Positions 20,281 through 30,024 of a stretch of DNA of 64,000 nt are shown in pieces. A model generated the notes under the pieces. The model had not been told where the DNA came from, did not search any database, and worked only from the letters and a program-made list of their open reading frames with translations. Position 1 is the first letter of the stretch. Each line of letters starts with the position of its first letter. Source of the DNA: Clostridiales bacterium. Lineage in GTDB: Bacteria; Bacillota; Clostridia; Christensenellales; Borkfalkiaceae. Where the stretch lies: positions 287,503 to 351,502 of the forward strand of contig SVIW01000001.1 of assembly GCA_015069295.1 (NCBI GenBank), read 5' to 3'. Made by a program: the position numbers and the translations under genes.

Positions 20281-20292
20281 GTGATTTTTTAA

Positions 20293-22446
20293 TTATTGAT
20301 CCAACTCTAAAAGGTCTTTGTACGCCTTTTCAAAACGGGTAACGCTATCCTCGTTGTCGTATTCTTTCAAGACGTTCGCTTGAACTTCCGAAGCGTAGCT
20401 GCTTGCCGCAGAGGACTTCAACGATTCGTAGAAGTAATAGGAGAAAGTACCCTCCACTTCTCTTTCGTCGTGATTGTAACCGCTGTAAACGTTGCCGCCC
20501 AAATATTTAGCGCTGGTGATGATGATATGCCAGCCGTAATCGGTAGGCGCAACGATAACCGTACCGACGCCGTCCTTCACCGCTTCCTGCGCCGCAAATT
20601 CAAATTCGGGCATATAGTTGGTGGAGTACGGGGAAATCGAGTAACCCATATACGAGTTCAAACAACCGGTATCCGTGCTGTACGCAAACATCAATTCGTT
20701 GACGACGGAAACCATATTGTAAAGGTCGGTGCCTTCCTTATGATAATCGGAGGGATTGATCTGCGTATCTTTCATCGCAACGCCGTTTACTTTTACGTTC
20801 CCTTTATAGTATACGAAATTGCTGTAATCAACGTTTTCTTTTTCGTCGTAATAATCGTCGCCCTTTTCATAGCGGGAATCGTAGTCGCCTTCAAAGGAAA
20901 GTCTACCGTCCGAAATCTTGTCAAGGTATTTATCCAGCTCGCCCAAAACGTCTTCTACGGAAACCTTGTTAGAGGTGCACTTGTATTCGTCGTCCTCTTC
21001 TACCACCGTTCCGTTATAAGGGATAAGCCCTGCGTAATGTTTCAACGATTCGTACTTGTCAGGCGTCTGCATATTATCCTTAAAGAAATAATAGTTATCG
21101 TCGCCATCCTTTTGATAGGAATAATTTGCGTGATCGTGCTTACTGATCCAGCTGCTACGCAAATCCTCGCCTTCGACTTCTGCCAAGAGATCTCTACGCA
21201 CGTTAAACTGTTGCGTTTGGGTAATCCCCATACCCTGCGCCTCCGAATACTGCATATTTTGCACGTCGGAGAAGGGAATCAAGATATTGTAAACGAAACC
21301 GAAATCTTCCAGACCGTACAATACGAAGGAAGTATCCGAAACGCTGCCGAGCGCAGAGTCGAACGCGGACGTATCGCCCTCGTAGCTGCGCTGCTGCTTC
21401 GCAAGCATTTCGTCGTATTTCTTGGTTACGTACGTTTCGTCCAATGAATTGATAACGCTGTCTTGTAAATCTTCAAAATACTTATTGATAAGTGCAGAAC
21501 CGAGCGCCGAACCCAATTCTACGTAGTAGTAATCGAGCAAAGTAACGTCCTTGGTATCCTCTACCGCGCCTTTTGTGGTGCTGATGAGGTTGTACCCTTT
21601 CAGGTTTGCAAGGAAGTTGTTATACGCCTTACGACGGGTTGCCGTCGTCGAACCGTCAATCGCTTCGTATTCCCCGCAAGAATCCACCGTGTTACGGCCG
21701 GTATATACGCCGTAATCGTTGGTATAATAATCGGATTTTTGCGTACCGACGTTGGTAGGAAGGGTACGAGTTTCCTCGTGGTCGTGTTCTTCCTCGTCCG
21801 CCTTTACGTAATTTGCTTCCATCGAGTCGAGCGAGTTGTTGATGGATTTTTTCAGCGAATATACGGTGCGTTCATACTCTTCAAGAGGATTATACTCTTC
21901 CGTAGCGTCGTTTTCATTCTTACCGCCGTCGGTAAGGAAGTATTTCAAGGTCAATACTTCAGGATGCGCCTTCAAAAGCTCTTTTTCTTTTTTGTTGCTT
22001 ACTTTTGCAAGTTCGCTTGCGATATACTCTTGGCACTTCTTACCCGTGATGCTGCCGTCCTCTTCGCCCTGCTTGAAGTAATACGCAACGGCGTACTGCA
22101 CCATAATTTCACTGCTGATAAGGTTATCGAGCAGCATATTGAAAGTATCCTCGTAGGTATAGCCGTAGCTTTCTACGTATTGATAGCCCGTAGACATAAA
22201 ATACGCAATCAGGTCGCGTTTCGTAATATCCGCGGAAAGGTTGCCGATAATCGCGGACAAATCGTCTACAGAATTTTTATAGGTCTTATCCTGTTTCAAT
22301 CTTTCCGTGATGTTGACGGTTGCTACCGTCTGCGCCAAGTCCTTCTCGTTGTCCGTAACGACGAAGTCGCAACCGGTTGCCCCGACGGTAAGCGCCATAC
22401 CAAGCGCCAACGCCGCCATCTTTTTCATTGTGTTCTTCTTGTTCAT
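20293..22446 (-). CDS. large lipoprotein, PrsA/SurA-type foldase-like (peptidylprolyl isomerase family, tentative)
   Basis: Lipoprotein signal MKKMAALALGMALTVGATGC; SurA-N-like LLDNLISSEIMVQYAV; parvulin-like C-term GTVIVAPTDYGWHIIITSAKYL. Confidence 0.6.
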   Translation of the reverse strand: MNKKNTMKKMAALALGMALTVGATGCDFVVTDNEKDLAQTVATVNITERLKQDKTYKNSVDDLSAIIGNLSADITKRDLIAYFMSTGYQYVESYGYTYEDTFNMLLDNLISSEIMVQYAVAYYFKQGEEDGSITGKKCQEYIASELAKVSNKKEKELLKAHPEVLTLKYFLTDGGKNENDATEEYNPLEEYERTVYSLKKSINNSLDSMEANYVKADEEEHDHEETRTLPTNVGTQKSDYYTNDYGVYTGRNTVDSCGEYEAIDGSTTATRRKAYNNFLANLKGYNLISTTKGAVEDTKDVTLLDYYYVELGSALGSALINKYFEDLQDSVINSLDETYVTKKYDEMLAKQQRSYEGDTSAFDSALGSVSDTSFVLYGLEDFGFVYNILIPFSDVQNMQYSEAQGMGITQTQQFNVRRDLLAEVEGEDLRSSWISKHDHANYSYQKDGDDNYYFFKDNMQTPDKYESLKHYAGLIPYNGTVVEEDDEYKCTSNKVSVEDVLGELDKYLDKISDGRLSFEGDYDSRYEKGDDYYDEKENVDYSNFVYYKGNVKVNGVAMKDTQINPSDYHKEGTDLYNMVSVVNELMFAYSTDTGCLNSYMGYSISPYSTNYMPEFEFAAQEAVKDGVGTVIVAPTDYGWHIIITSAKYLGGNVYSGYNHDEREVEGTFSYYFYESLKSSAASSYASEVQANVLKEYDNEDSVTRFEKAYKDLLELDQ

Positions 22447-22524
22447 AAATCGCTCCGATTTTTTATCCTGCTTTTCTTCGGGAAAAGGGCAAAATTATCC
22501 CTTATCCATATATGGTCAACATAC

Positions 22525-22553
22525 ATTATAACCCATTTTTTTTAAAAATGCAA
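22525..22553 (-). promoter_or_regulatory. promoter TTGCAT-17-TATAAT for 20293 CDS
   Basis: ATTATA 22525..22530, ATGCAA 22548..22553 on +. Confidence 0.7.
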
Positions 22554-22563
22554 TCGTTTATAC

Positions 22564-25500
22564 TTATAAACTTGCGAAAGTTAGCGCAAATTTCAAAAAT
22601 TTTGTCATTTCCGCCATCAAAACGACGTCTTCTTTGTACCCAAAAAACTCTACGACAGGCGCCTCGCTCATATTTAGGCGTACGTTCTTGGCGTACTTAT
22701 CAAGCGCCGCCGAAATCCGTTTGTCGCCCAAAGCGGTAAGGTCTGGAAATTCCAACGCCCCTACCCCTTTTATCAAGGAGATTTTCTTCACGCTAAATTT
22801 CGCCGCGTAGCTTTTCAAAACCGCAATAACCAGTAGATTTTCCACGGCGCGCGGCAATTCGCCGTAGGTATCCGTCAAAGAAGCGTATACCCGTTTATAG
22901 TCGGCAACGGAAGAAATCTCGGCAATTTGCTTATACGAGTCGAGCCGTCCTGCGGACGATTCGATATAGCTTTCGGGGATATAGGCGTTGACGCGGATAT
23001 CGAGCTCCGCCACCGTTTGCGTTTCCCCCGTCAATTCTTCTTTTAAAAGCTTCGAATAGAGCTCGTAACCGACTTTGTCCATATGCCCGTGCTGTTCTGC
23101 GCCGAGGACGTTGCCTGCGCCCCGTATTTCCAAATCGCGCATAGCCAGTTTATACCCCGAACCAAGCTCGGTAAATTCCATAATCGCTTTCAATCTCGCC
23201 GTCGCGTTTTCCGTCATAATTTTTTCCGCCTTGTAGGTAAAGTAGGCGTGGGCAAGTCTTGCGCCCCGCCCTACTCTGCCGCGCAGCTGATAGAGCTGGG
23301 ATATCCCCAATCTATCGCTGTCAATCACGATAAGCGTGTTGGCGTTGGGCAAATCGATTCCGTTTTCGATGATCGTCGTGGTAATCAGCACGTTGGCTTT
23401 TCCGCCGTAGAAACGCATAACGGCGTTTTCCAAGGTCGTTTTGTCCATTCTGCCGTGCGCCACGCAAATTTCCGCTTCGGGCAAAATTTGCCCTATCCGC
23501 GCCGCAAAAGTGAAGATGCTTTCGACCTTGTTATACAGGATAAACACCTGCCCGTCGCGGGAAAGCTCGCGAATACAGGCGTCGCGGATCAGAGTTTCCG
23601 TTTCCTCGACGACGTAGGTCTGCACGGGAAGCCGCTCGGACGGCGGAGTTTGTATCGTCGAAATATCCCGTATCCCCGACAGGGACATATGCAGGGTACG
23701 GGGAATGGGGGTTGCCGTCATTGTCAAACAGTCGATATCCTGCCGCAAGTGTTTTATTTTTTCCTTGTGCTCTACCCCGAAACGCTGTTCTTCGTCCAAA
23801 ACGAGCAAACCGAGGTTTTTAAATTTGACGTCCGAAGACAAAAGGCGGTGCGTACCGACGACGAGGTCGATTTTTCCGTTTTCCAAGCCCTCTAAAATCT
23901 TGGCTTGTTCCTTGGGAGTATTGAAACGGTTTAAGCACGCAACGCTGACCCCGAAATCGGAAAAACGCTGCATAGCCGTATTAAAATGTTGCGAACAAAG
24001 CACGGTGCTCGGGCACATCAAAGCGGCTTGTTTGCCCGCCAATACGCAGAGGTAAACGGCGCGGAACGCCACTTCGGTTTTCCCAAACCCAACGTCCCCG
24101 CAAAGTAATCTGTCCATTACCTTTTCCGAACACATATCCCCCTTAATTTCTTGCACCGAGCTAAATTGATCGGGAGTAAGCTCGTGCGGGAAAGCGTCCT
24201 CAAATTCCTGCATAAAGACGGTGTTTTCCGGGAAAGCGTACCCGCGGTTTTCCGCCCGTTCGGCGTACAGCTTCTTTAAATCGAACGCTAATTTTTTAAG
24301 CGAGGCTTTGACCCGATTTTTCACCCGCTCGAAATCCGCGCCGCCGATTTTGCTTAAAGCAGGATTTTCATCGCCGACGTATTTGGATAAAACGTCCATA
24401 CTTTCCGCGGGCACGTACAGCATATCCCCGTCTTTATAGGCAATGGCGACGTATTCTTTAATGCCGTCCGTCGTTTCGATTTTTCGCATTCCGACGGCTT
24501 TCCCGATCCCGTGCGTTTCGTGCACGACGAAATCGCCCACTTCGGGCGCAGAGAACATATCTCCGCGTTTGCGGCGGAGCCGTTTGGTCGGTTGTACCTT
24601 GGTATACAAATCGCCCGTGCCGATAATCGCCAGTTTGCATTCGTGCAAAACCATACCCTTATCGAGCTTTTCGTCGAGAATACAAACTCCTTTAAACGCG
24701 GACATGGTATCGGGTAATTTGACGGTGGAGAGGTATTCCTCCCCGAAATATTCGCCCAATTTTACCGCGCGGGAATTGTCGCCGCAATACAGCAACACCC
24801 GATACCCCCCTCTCGTCCAGTTTGCAATATCCGTCAAAAGAGTGGACACGCCGTTTAAATATTTTGCCGTCGGCGTAACGGAAAAATTATAGGTGCGCAA
24901 GGGTTGGAAAAAGAACGGATTACCCGTAAACGTCTGCATCGCAACCCGACGGACTGTTTGTAATTTTTCTAAAAAGAATTCTTTTTTTACGTACTGCGCA
25001 AGGGAAAACCCGAAAACCTCGCCGCCCTCTTTCAAGCGGTAAAACCGTTCTTCGTGTTCTTTGTATAATGCGTTAAACTTATCCCAAAGGGTTTTGCTTT
25101 CGTCAAAAATAAGCAGGGTATTTTCGGGTAGCAGCGAAAAAAAGTCGGTCGAATTTTTCAATAACGGCAGCAAAAAGGAAGAGGTCGTTTCCTCGTCTGC
25201 GCGCAGCTCATCCGCAATCTCTCTCGCCCGTGCGTAGGCGGTGGGATTTTTAAATTCTTTCACGCTTTTCTCTATCGCCGCCAATACGTTCGCTCTGTCC
25301 GTTTCGCAAGAAACCACGTCCGTTGCGGAAAGGATTTCTACGCTTTTTACGCTTTGTAATCTCGTGCCCGTGAAAAGATCGTAGGGCTTGATTTTTTCCA
25401 CCGTGTCCCCGAAAAAGTCGATACGAACGGGATTTTCCGCCCCGACGGGGTAAATATCGAGGATATCTCCGCGCAAAGTAAATACCCCTTGCGTTTCCAC

Positions 25501-25971
25501 TTCAAACGACCGCACGTAGCCCATTCTTACGAGGGTGGACGGCAGAGCTACGAAGTCAAAATCTTCCCCCTCCGTCAAGGTCAAACAGGGCAATTTTTTA
25601 GGGAAAAGCTGCAAAAGCGCGTCCAATTCCGCCGTAACGATATCCGCGCCGCGGGTTAAATCGTAAATCCCTTTTAAACGCTTGAAAAGCGAATCTTTTG
25701 ACAGCGCTTTGCGATAGGACAGCACCTCGTCCTTTGCCGCCAAAACGCTTACCTTTTTACCCGAAAGAGCAGCAATATTCTCCGCTGCTTTTTGCGCAGA
25801 AAAGGCGTCTGCCGTGATATATACCACGGGAAGCGGCGTCATACCCGCCAATAAATATTTTAAAGAGTCGGAAACGCCGAAAACCGCCGTGGGCGTGCCA
25901 CGGCGGATATCTTCCGCATACGCGGGGTATTCCCCGCCGATTTCTTCAAACGAGAAAAAATTGCGTTTCAT
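22564..25971 (-). CDS. mfd: transcription-repair coupling factor
   Basis: 1135 aa; LCGDVGFGKTEVAFRAVY, DEEQRFGV, QLRGRVGRG, CarD-like domain GDFVVHETHGIGKAVGMRKIE. Confidence 0.97.
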   Translation of the reverse strand: MKRNFFSFEEIGGEYPAYAEDIRRGTPTAVFGVSDSLKYLLAGMTPLPVVYITADAFSAQKAAENIAALSGKKVSVLAAKDEVLSYRKALSKDSLFKRLKGIYDLTRGADIVTAELDALLQLFPKKLPCLTLTEGEDFDFVALPSTLVRMGYVRSFEVETQGVFTLRGDILDIYPVGAENPVRIDFFGDTVEKIKPYDLFTGTRLQSVKSVEILSATDVVSCETDRANVLAAIEKSVKEFKNPTAYARAREIADELRADEETTSSFLLPLLKNSTDFFSLLPENTLLIFDESKTLWDKFNALYKEHEERFYRLKEGGEVFGFSLAQYVKKEFFLEKLQTVRRVAMQTFTGNPFFFQPLRTYNFSVTPTAKYLNGVSTLLTDIANWTRGGYRVLLYCGDNSRAVKLGEYFGEEYLSTVKLPDTMSAFKGVCILDEKLDKGMVLHECKLAIIGTGDLYTKVQPTKRLRRKRGDMFSAPEVGDFVVHETHGIGKAVGMRKIETTDGIKEYVAIAYKDGDMLYVPAESMDVLSKYVGDENPALSKIGGADFERVKNRVKASLKKLAFDLKKLYAERAENRGYAFPENTVFMQEFEDAFPHELTPDQFSSVQEIKGDMCSEKVMDRLLCGDVGFGKTEVAFRAVYLCVLAGKQAALMCPSTVLCSQHFNTAMQRFSDFGVSVACLNRFNTPKEQAKILEGLENGKIDLVVGTHRLLSSDVKFKNLGLLVLDEEQRFGVEHKEKIKHLRQDIDCLTMTATPIPRTLHMSLSGIRDISTIQTPPSERLPVQTYVVEETETLIRDACIRELSRDGQVFILYNKVESIFTFAARIGQILPEAEICVAHGRMDKTTLENAVMRFYGGKANVLITTTIIENGIDLPNANTLIVIDSDRLGISQLYQLRGRVGRGARLAHAYFTYKAEKIMTENATARLKAIMEFTELGSGYKLAMRDLEIRGAGNVLGAEQHGHMDKVGYELYSKLLKEELTGETQTVAELDIRVNAYIPESYIESSAGRLDSYKQIAEISSVADYKRVYASLTDTYGELPRAVENLLVIAVLKSYAAKFSVKKISLIKGVGALEFPDLTALGDKRISAALDKYAKNVRLNMSEAPVVEFFGYKEDVVLMAEMTKFLKFALTFASL

Positions 25972-26039
25972 ATTCTTCCTTTATATGTTTGGATTTTAAA
26001 CGGAGATACCCTCCATTCGCTTTGCTCAGTCGGTATGAC

Positions 26040-26330
26040 GCAAGCTGAGCTTGCAGGCAGTCTTATCTATCTTTCCAGCGACCTACGGTGTTACAACGAA
26101 GTAATTGACGAACGAATGGTTACACGAAACTGTGGAGAAGGGTTGCAGGCAACGTGCCGTTGCATCCAGTCTTGTCTATCGTTCCGTCGTCCTGCGATGT
26201 TACCGAGTAGTTACACGAAACGGGTTAGATACGAGCAGCAACGTTCCGTTGCATCCAGTCTTATCTATCCTTCCGTGGTTCTGCGATGTTACCGAGTAGT
26301 TACACGAAACGGGTTAGATACAAGCAAGAC
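26040..26330. repeat. three tandem ~89-109-bp imperfect repeats, each headed by a 6-3-6 hairpin
   Basis: Hairpins at 26040..26054, 26149..26163, 26238..26252 followed by (A/G)(T/G)(C/G)CAGTCTT(A/G)TCTATCnTTCC ... GTTACACGAAAC. Confidence 0.85.
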
Positions 26331-26404
26331 AAGAAGAAGTGAGTACCCCGACAGGCGCGTACGTCTGTACGTAACTGAGGGGCACGGAACTTCGACGTAG
26401 TATT

Positions 26405-26459
26405 GCGACGTATATAAACCGTTTCTTCGAAGAAATGCGATGTATATAAGCCGTTTCTT
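26405..26459. repeat. short direct repeat GCGA(C/T)GTATATAA(A/G)CCGTTTCTT x2 with TTTCTTCGAAGAAA palindrome
   Basis: Read directly at 26405..26428 and 26437..26459. Confidence 0.8.
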
Positions 26460-27018
26460 AATTGTATTTACACATTACCTTCTCTATATCCAATCCCCGC
26501 GCAAACTCCGCCGCCGCCTCGCCCGCCTTTTTACAAGCGCTGCCGAAAAGATCGTAATCCTCTTTCCTTACTTCGGCAAGAACGTAATTGATAATGGGGA
26601 TACCCACTCCTTCGTCGCGAATTCCGATACGGATACGGGCAAAATCTTTCAAGCCCGTTTCCCCAATGATACTGCGCATTCCGTTGTGCGTACCCGCACT
26701 GCCGCCCGCACGAATACGAACCTTGCCCTTGGGCAAATCGTAATCGTCATAGATAACGAGCAAATGCTTTTCATCGATTTTGTATTTTGCCATTAACTGC
26801 TTTACCGCTCGACCGGAATTGTTCATATACGTCAAAGGACGGGCGAGAATAATCTTTTCCCCGCCAGCGTACCCCTCGGCAATCGACGCTTCGCATTCTT
26901 TTTTCTTGAACTTTGCGTCCAACGCCTCTGCGGCGTCCCCGACGGCGATATAGCCCATATTATGAAAGGTCTTTTCGTATTTTTTATCCGGGTTTCCTAA
27001 GCCCACAATCAGATACAT
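26458..27018 (-). CDS. pth: peptidyl-tRNA hydrolase
   Basis: MYLIVGLGNPDKKYEKTFHNMGY; GGSAGTHNGMRSI; start trimmed from 27063. Confidence 0.95.
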   Translation of the reverse strand: MYLIVGLGNPDKKYEKTFHNMGYIAVGDAAEALDAKFKKKECEASIAEGYAGGEKIILARPLTYMNNSGRAVKQLMAKYKIDEKHLLVIYDDYDLPKGKVRIRAGGSAGTHNGMRSIIGETGLKDFARIRIGIRDEGVGIPIINYVLAEVRKEDYDLFGSACKKAGEAAAEFARGLDIEKVMCKYN

Positions 27019-27074
27019 ACCTATCCTCACAAAAAACGCCGCCGCTTTTTCCCGCGGCGGCATTCCGTTTCTTT

Positions 27075-28019
27075 TTAGTCGTACAGCTTGGACATAGGTT
27101 TGTCAAGGTATACGTTTTCGATCGCCGCAGCAAAAATATCCGCAACGGACAATACTTCGAATTTGTCAAGCTTCTTTTCTTCAGGGAGATGAATCGTATC
27201 GAGCATTACGAGCTTCGTAATCGCAGATTTTTCCAATCTCTCGATAGCGGGACCGCTGAGAACCGCGTGCGTACAGCCTGCGTACACTTCCGTCGCGCCG
27301 GCGTCTTTAATTGCCTGCGCGCCTTGGCAAAGGGTACCGGCGGTATCGATCATATCGTCGACCATAAGACATCTCTTGCCTTTTACGTCCCCGATAATGC
27401 TCATAACCTCCATAACGTTTGCCTTAGGACGGCGCTTGTCGATAATCGCAAGGGGAACGCCGAATTTTTCCGCAACCTTTCTCGAACGCTTAACGCTGCC
27501 GAGGTCGGGCGCAACGACGACGTCGATGTTGCCCTGTTTTGCGAAATAGTTATACAGCGTAGGCCCGCCGAGCAGGTTGTCTACGGGGATATCGAAGAAA
27601 CCCTGAATTTGGTCAGCGTGCAAATCCATCGTCAATACGCGGTCTGCGCCGGCTGCCGTAATAAGGTTTGCCACAAGTTTTGCCGTAATGGGATCGCGGG
27701 AGCGAGCTTTTCTGTCCTGACGAGCATACCCAAAGTAAGGGATAACTGCCGTGATACGGCCTGCCGAAGCACGTTTTGCCGCATCGATCATAATAAGCAA
27801 CTCCATAAGATTGTCGTTGACGGGGGAGCAGGTAGATTGGATAATGAACAAATCTCTACCGCGTACCGTCTCTGCAATATGAACGTTTATTTCACCGTCA
27901 GAGAACGTGCAAACCTCGATTTCGCCAAGCTCGGTATTGAGCTTTTTCGCGATCGCCTTTGCTAAGTCGTTGTTGGAGTTACCGGAAAACAACTTGATTT
28001 CATTGCCGTGCGTTATCAT
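27075..28019 (-). CDS. prs: ribose-phosphate pyrophosphokinase
   Basis: [40 protein letters not shown]-binding. Confidence 0.97.
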   Translation of the reverse strand: MITHGNEIKLFSGNSNNDLAKAIAKKLNTELGEIEVCTFSDGEINVHIAETVRGRDLFIIQSTCSPVNDNLMELLIMIDAAKRASAGRITAVIPYFGYARQDRKARSRDPITAKLVANLITAAGADRVLTMDLHADQIQGFFDIPVDNLLGGPTLYNYFAKQGNIDVVVAPDLGSVKRSRKVAEKFGVPLAIIDKRRPKANVMEVMSIIGDVKGKRCLMVDDMIDTAGTLCQGAQAIKDAGATEVYAGCTHAVLSGPAIERLEKSAITKLVMLDTIHLPEEKKLDKFEVLSVADIFAAAIENVYLDKPMSKLYD

Positions 28020-28151
28020 GTGTAACCTTCCTTAATATTTTTATCCGTCCCCGACGCTTTTCCGCATACGGAAACGAAGTTTTTCGTTCGTAATATCCCT
28101 TGCGCCACTTTATTTTGCGCACGCCTTAGGACAATATCTATAATACCTTTT

Positions 28152-28706
28152 TTAGTCGTTTAAGTCAACCAAATCGACCCCGTTTTCTATTTCTTTTTCA
28201 TCGAAAATTTTTATGCACTCTTTCTTGCGTTCTTTTTCCTCTTTTTGCTTTTGACGCATCGCGATGAAAAACCCGCTAAGCAGCGCCGAACATTCTTCTT
28301 GCAACACTCCGCCGACGACCTCGGTTTTATGGTTTAATAAATTAGCTTCCGCCAAAGCGTCGGTAAGCGATCTGCCCTTTTGCTCGTACGCGCCGAAATA
28401 GATTTTATCCACCCGCGCGTTTAAACACGCGCCCATACACATCGGACAGGGTTCTAAGGTTACGTACAACTCGCAACCAACGGGGAGCCTCCAAGAGGAA
28501 AATTTTTTACAAGCCCTATCGATTGCCATCATTTCCGCGTGCGCGGAAGCAAGCTGCAATTTTGCGCGACGATTATACCCTTTGGCAATCACTTTGTCTT
28601 CGTACACGACGACCGCACCGATAGGGACTTCCCCCTCGCGCAAGCCCTTTTGCGCCGCTTTGATTGCCGCGCGCATAAATTTTTCCTCTCTCGTCAATCT
28701 TCTCAT
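28152..28706 (-). CDS. tadA: tRNA adenosine(34) deaminase
   Basis: HAEMMAID, EPCPMCMGA; start trimmed to MRRLTREEKFM. Confidence 0.92.
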   Translation of the reverse strand: MRRLTREEKFMRAAIKAAQKGLREGEVPIGAVVVYEDKVIAKGYNRRAKLQLASAHAEMMAIDRACKKFSSWRLPVGCELYVTLEPCPMCMGACLNARVDKIYFGAYEQKGRSLTDALAEANLLNHKTEVVGGVLQEECSALLSGFFIAMRQKQKEEKERKKECIKIFDEKEIENGVDLVDLND

Positions 28707-29536
28707 AACAAACCCTCTTGCCAAATCGCGTCGGACAAATCGTATAACGCCCGCGCGTTTTTCGCCATAATATCTTTTAAGCCCGCTTCCCCGAGGGGAT
28801 GCGGGAATTTTTCCCCGCCCGCCTCGATGGTAAACGAGGGTATCGAAAGTTTTTGTATACACCAATCCTTGTACCCGCCCGCACTGCCGCGCGCATACGC
28901 CAAGGGGTAACCCGTGGAGCGGGATAACGCCAACGCAAGCCCCTTATCCCGTGAGCAGGTATGCATTGATTGATAAAAATACCAATAGATTTCCTCTCCT
29001 TTCGTATGATAGGAAAGAGTATAATCGGGATGAATTTTTTCCGTGAATTTTTTTAAAGCAAGCGTTTCCGGTTCGGAAAAGGGCTTTTCCCCGATATAGT
29101 TTTCCGACCCCGCAAAGCGCAAGTTCTTTTTGCCTTTTCCCCAATACGCCGCAAAATTTACGTTGAGATCCACCCCGCGCAAATTCGCTTTCCATAAAGA
29201 AAAATCCTCTTTATTATCGTTCATCGCCAGTAAACGTTTCTTTTCCTTTTCCTCCCTAACGGAAGACAAGCCCCGTTCGGAGAGCAACGCGCCGTCGGGA
29301 TTGGCAAGCGGAATTAACCAACAGCTCCCTTTGGCTAACCCCTGCTCGAAATGCAAAAACGCCAAGCGCGCAAGGATATATTCTCTGCCGTGTATGGCGT
29401 ATTGCGCTATCCCCACGGGCGCACCCTCTCCCATTTTCACGGCGTAAAGATTTCTCCCTGCCACACTTTTTCCAATAATCACTTTTTCCGTTTTTACGCT
29501 TTTGTAGAAAATTTCCACGCGCTCATAAATATCCAC
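28703..29536 (-). CDS. M14-family zinc carboxypeptidase (gamma-D-glutamyl-DAP peptidase-like)
   Basis: IHGREYILARL (HxxE) and PLANPDGALL; 4-nt overlap with tadA. Confidence 0.8.
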   Translation of the reverse strand: MDIYERVEIFYKSVKTEKVIIGKSVAGRNLYAVKMGEGAPVGIAQYAIHGREYILARLAFLHFEQGLAKGSCWLIPLANPDGALLSERGLSSVREEKEKKRLLAMNDNKEDFSLWKANLRGVDLNVNFAAYWGKGKKNLRFAGSENYIGEKPFSEPETLALKKFTEKIHPDYTLSYHTKGEEIYWYFYQSMHTCSRDKGLALALSRSTGYPLAYARGSAGGYKDWCIQKLSIPSFTIEAGGEKFPHPLGEAGLKDIMAKNARALYDLSDAIWQEGLL

Positions 29537-29583
29537 GCCTATACTATACGCAACGCAGAGAAAAAAGTTTCCTTATTTTCCGT

Positions 29584-30021
29584 TTATTTATGATAGGTTG
29601 CCCCTGCGTTGATCATAAACGCGCGATAGACCTGCTCGGACAATATCACCCGCATAAGCTGGTGCGGGAAGGTCATATCCGAAAAGGACAAACGATAATC
29701 CGCCGCCTTTTTTACCTTATCCGACAATCCGCAAGAAGAGCCTATCACAAAACTGATATCCTTTCCCTCGTTCGAAAGTTTTTTTATCCTTTCCGCTAGC
29801 CGTTCGCTGGAAATCTTTTCCCCTTCCACGGCAAGAGCGATCGTATACCCTTTGCAAGCGCGCAAAATACTCTCTGCCTCCGCTTCGGGATTGGCGCCTT
29901 CAGGCAGTTCTTTTATCTCGACTTTGGCAAAGCGGGAAAGGCGTTTGACGTATTCGTTGACCGCCTCGGTATAGAAACTTTCTTTTATCTTCCCAACCAC
30001 GACAAAATAAATCTTTTGCAT
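29584..30021 (-). CDS. rlmH: 23S rRNA (pseudouridine(1915)-N(3))-methyltransferase RlmH
   Basis: KIYFVVVGKIKESFYTEAVNEYVKRL; FVIGSSCGLSD; LSEQVYRAFMI. Confidence 0.95.
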   Translation of the reverse strand: MQKIYFVVVGKIKESFYTEAVNEYVKRLSRFAKVEIKELPEGANPEAEAESILRACKGYTIALAVEGEKISSERLAERIKKLSNEGKDISFVIGSSCGLSDKVKKAADYRLSFSDMTFPHQLMRVILSEQVYRAFMINAGATYHK

Positions 30022-30024
30022 TTT

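Noticed and set aside
26040-26330. CRISPR array
   Set aside because: Only three imperfect units of 89-109 bp, no 23-50-bp repeats with unique spacers, no cas genes in the window.
26035-26400. Plus-strand ORF 121 aa over the mfd-pth intergenic repeats
   Set aside because: Repeated peptide segments mirror the DNA repeat; composition and context fit non-coding repeat rather than protein.
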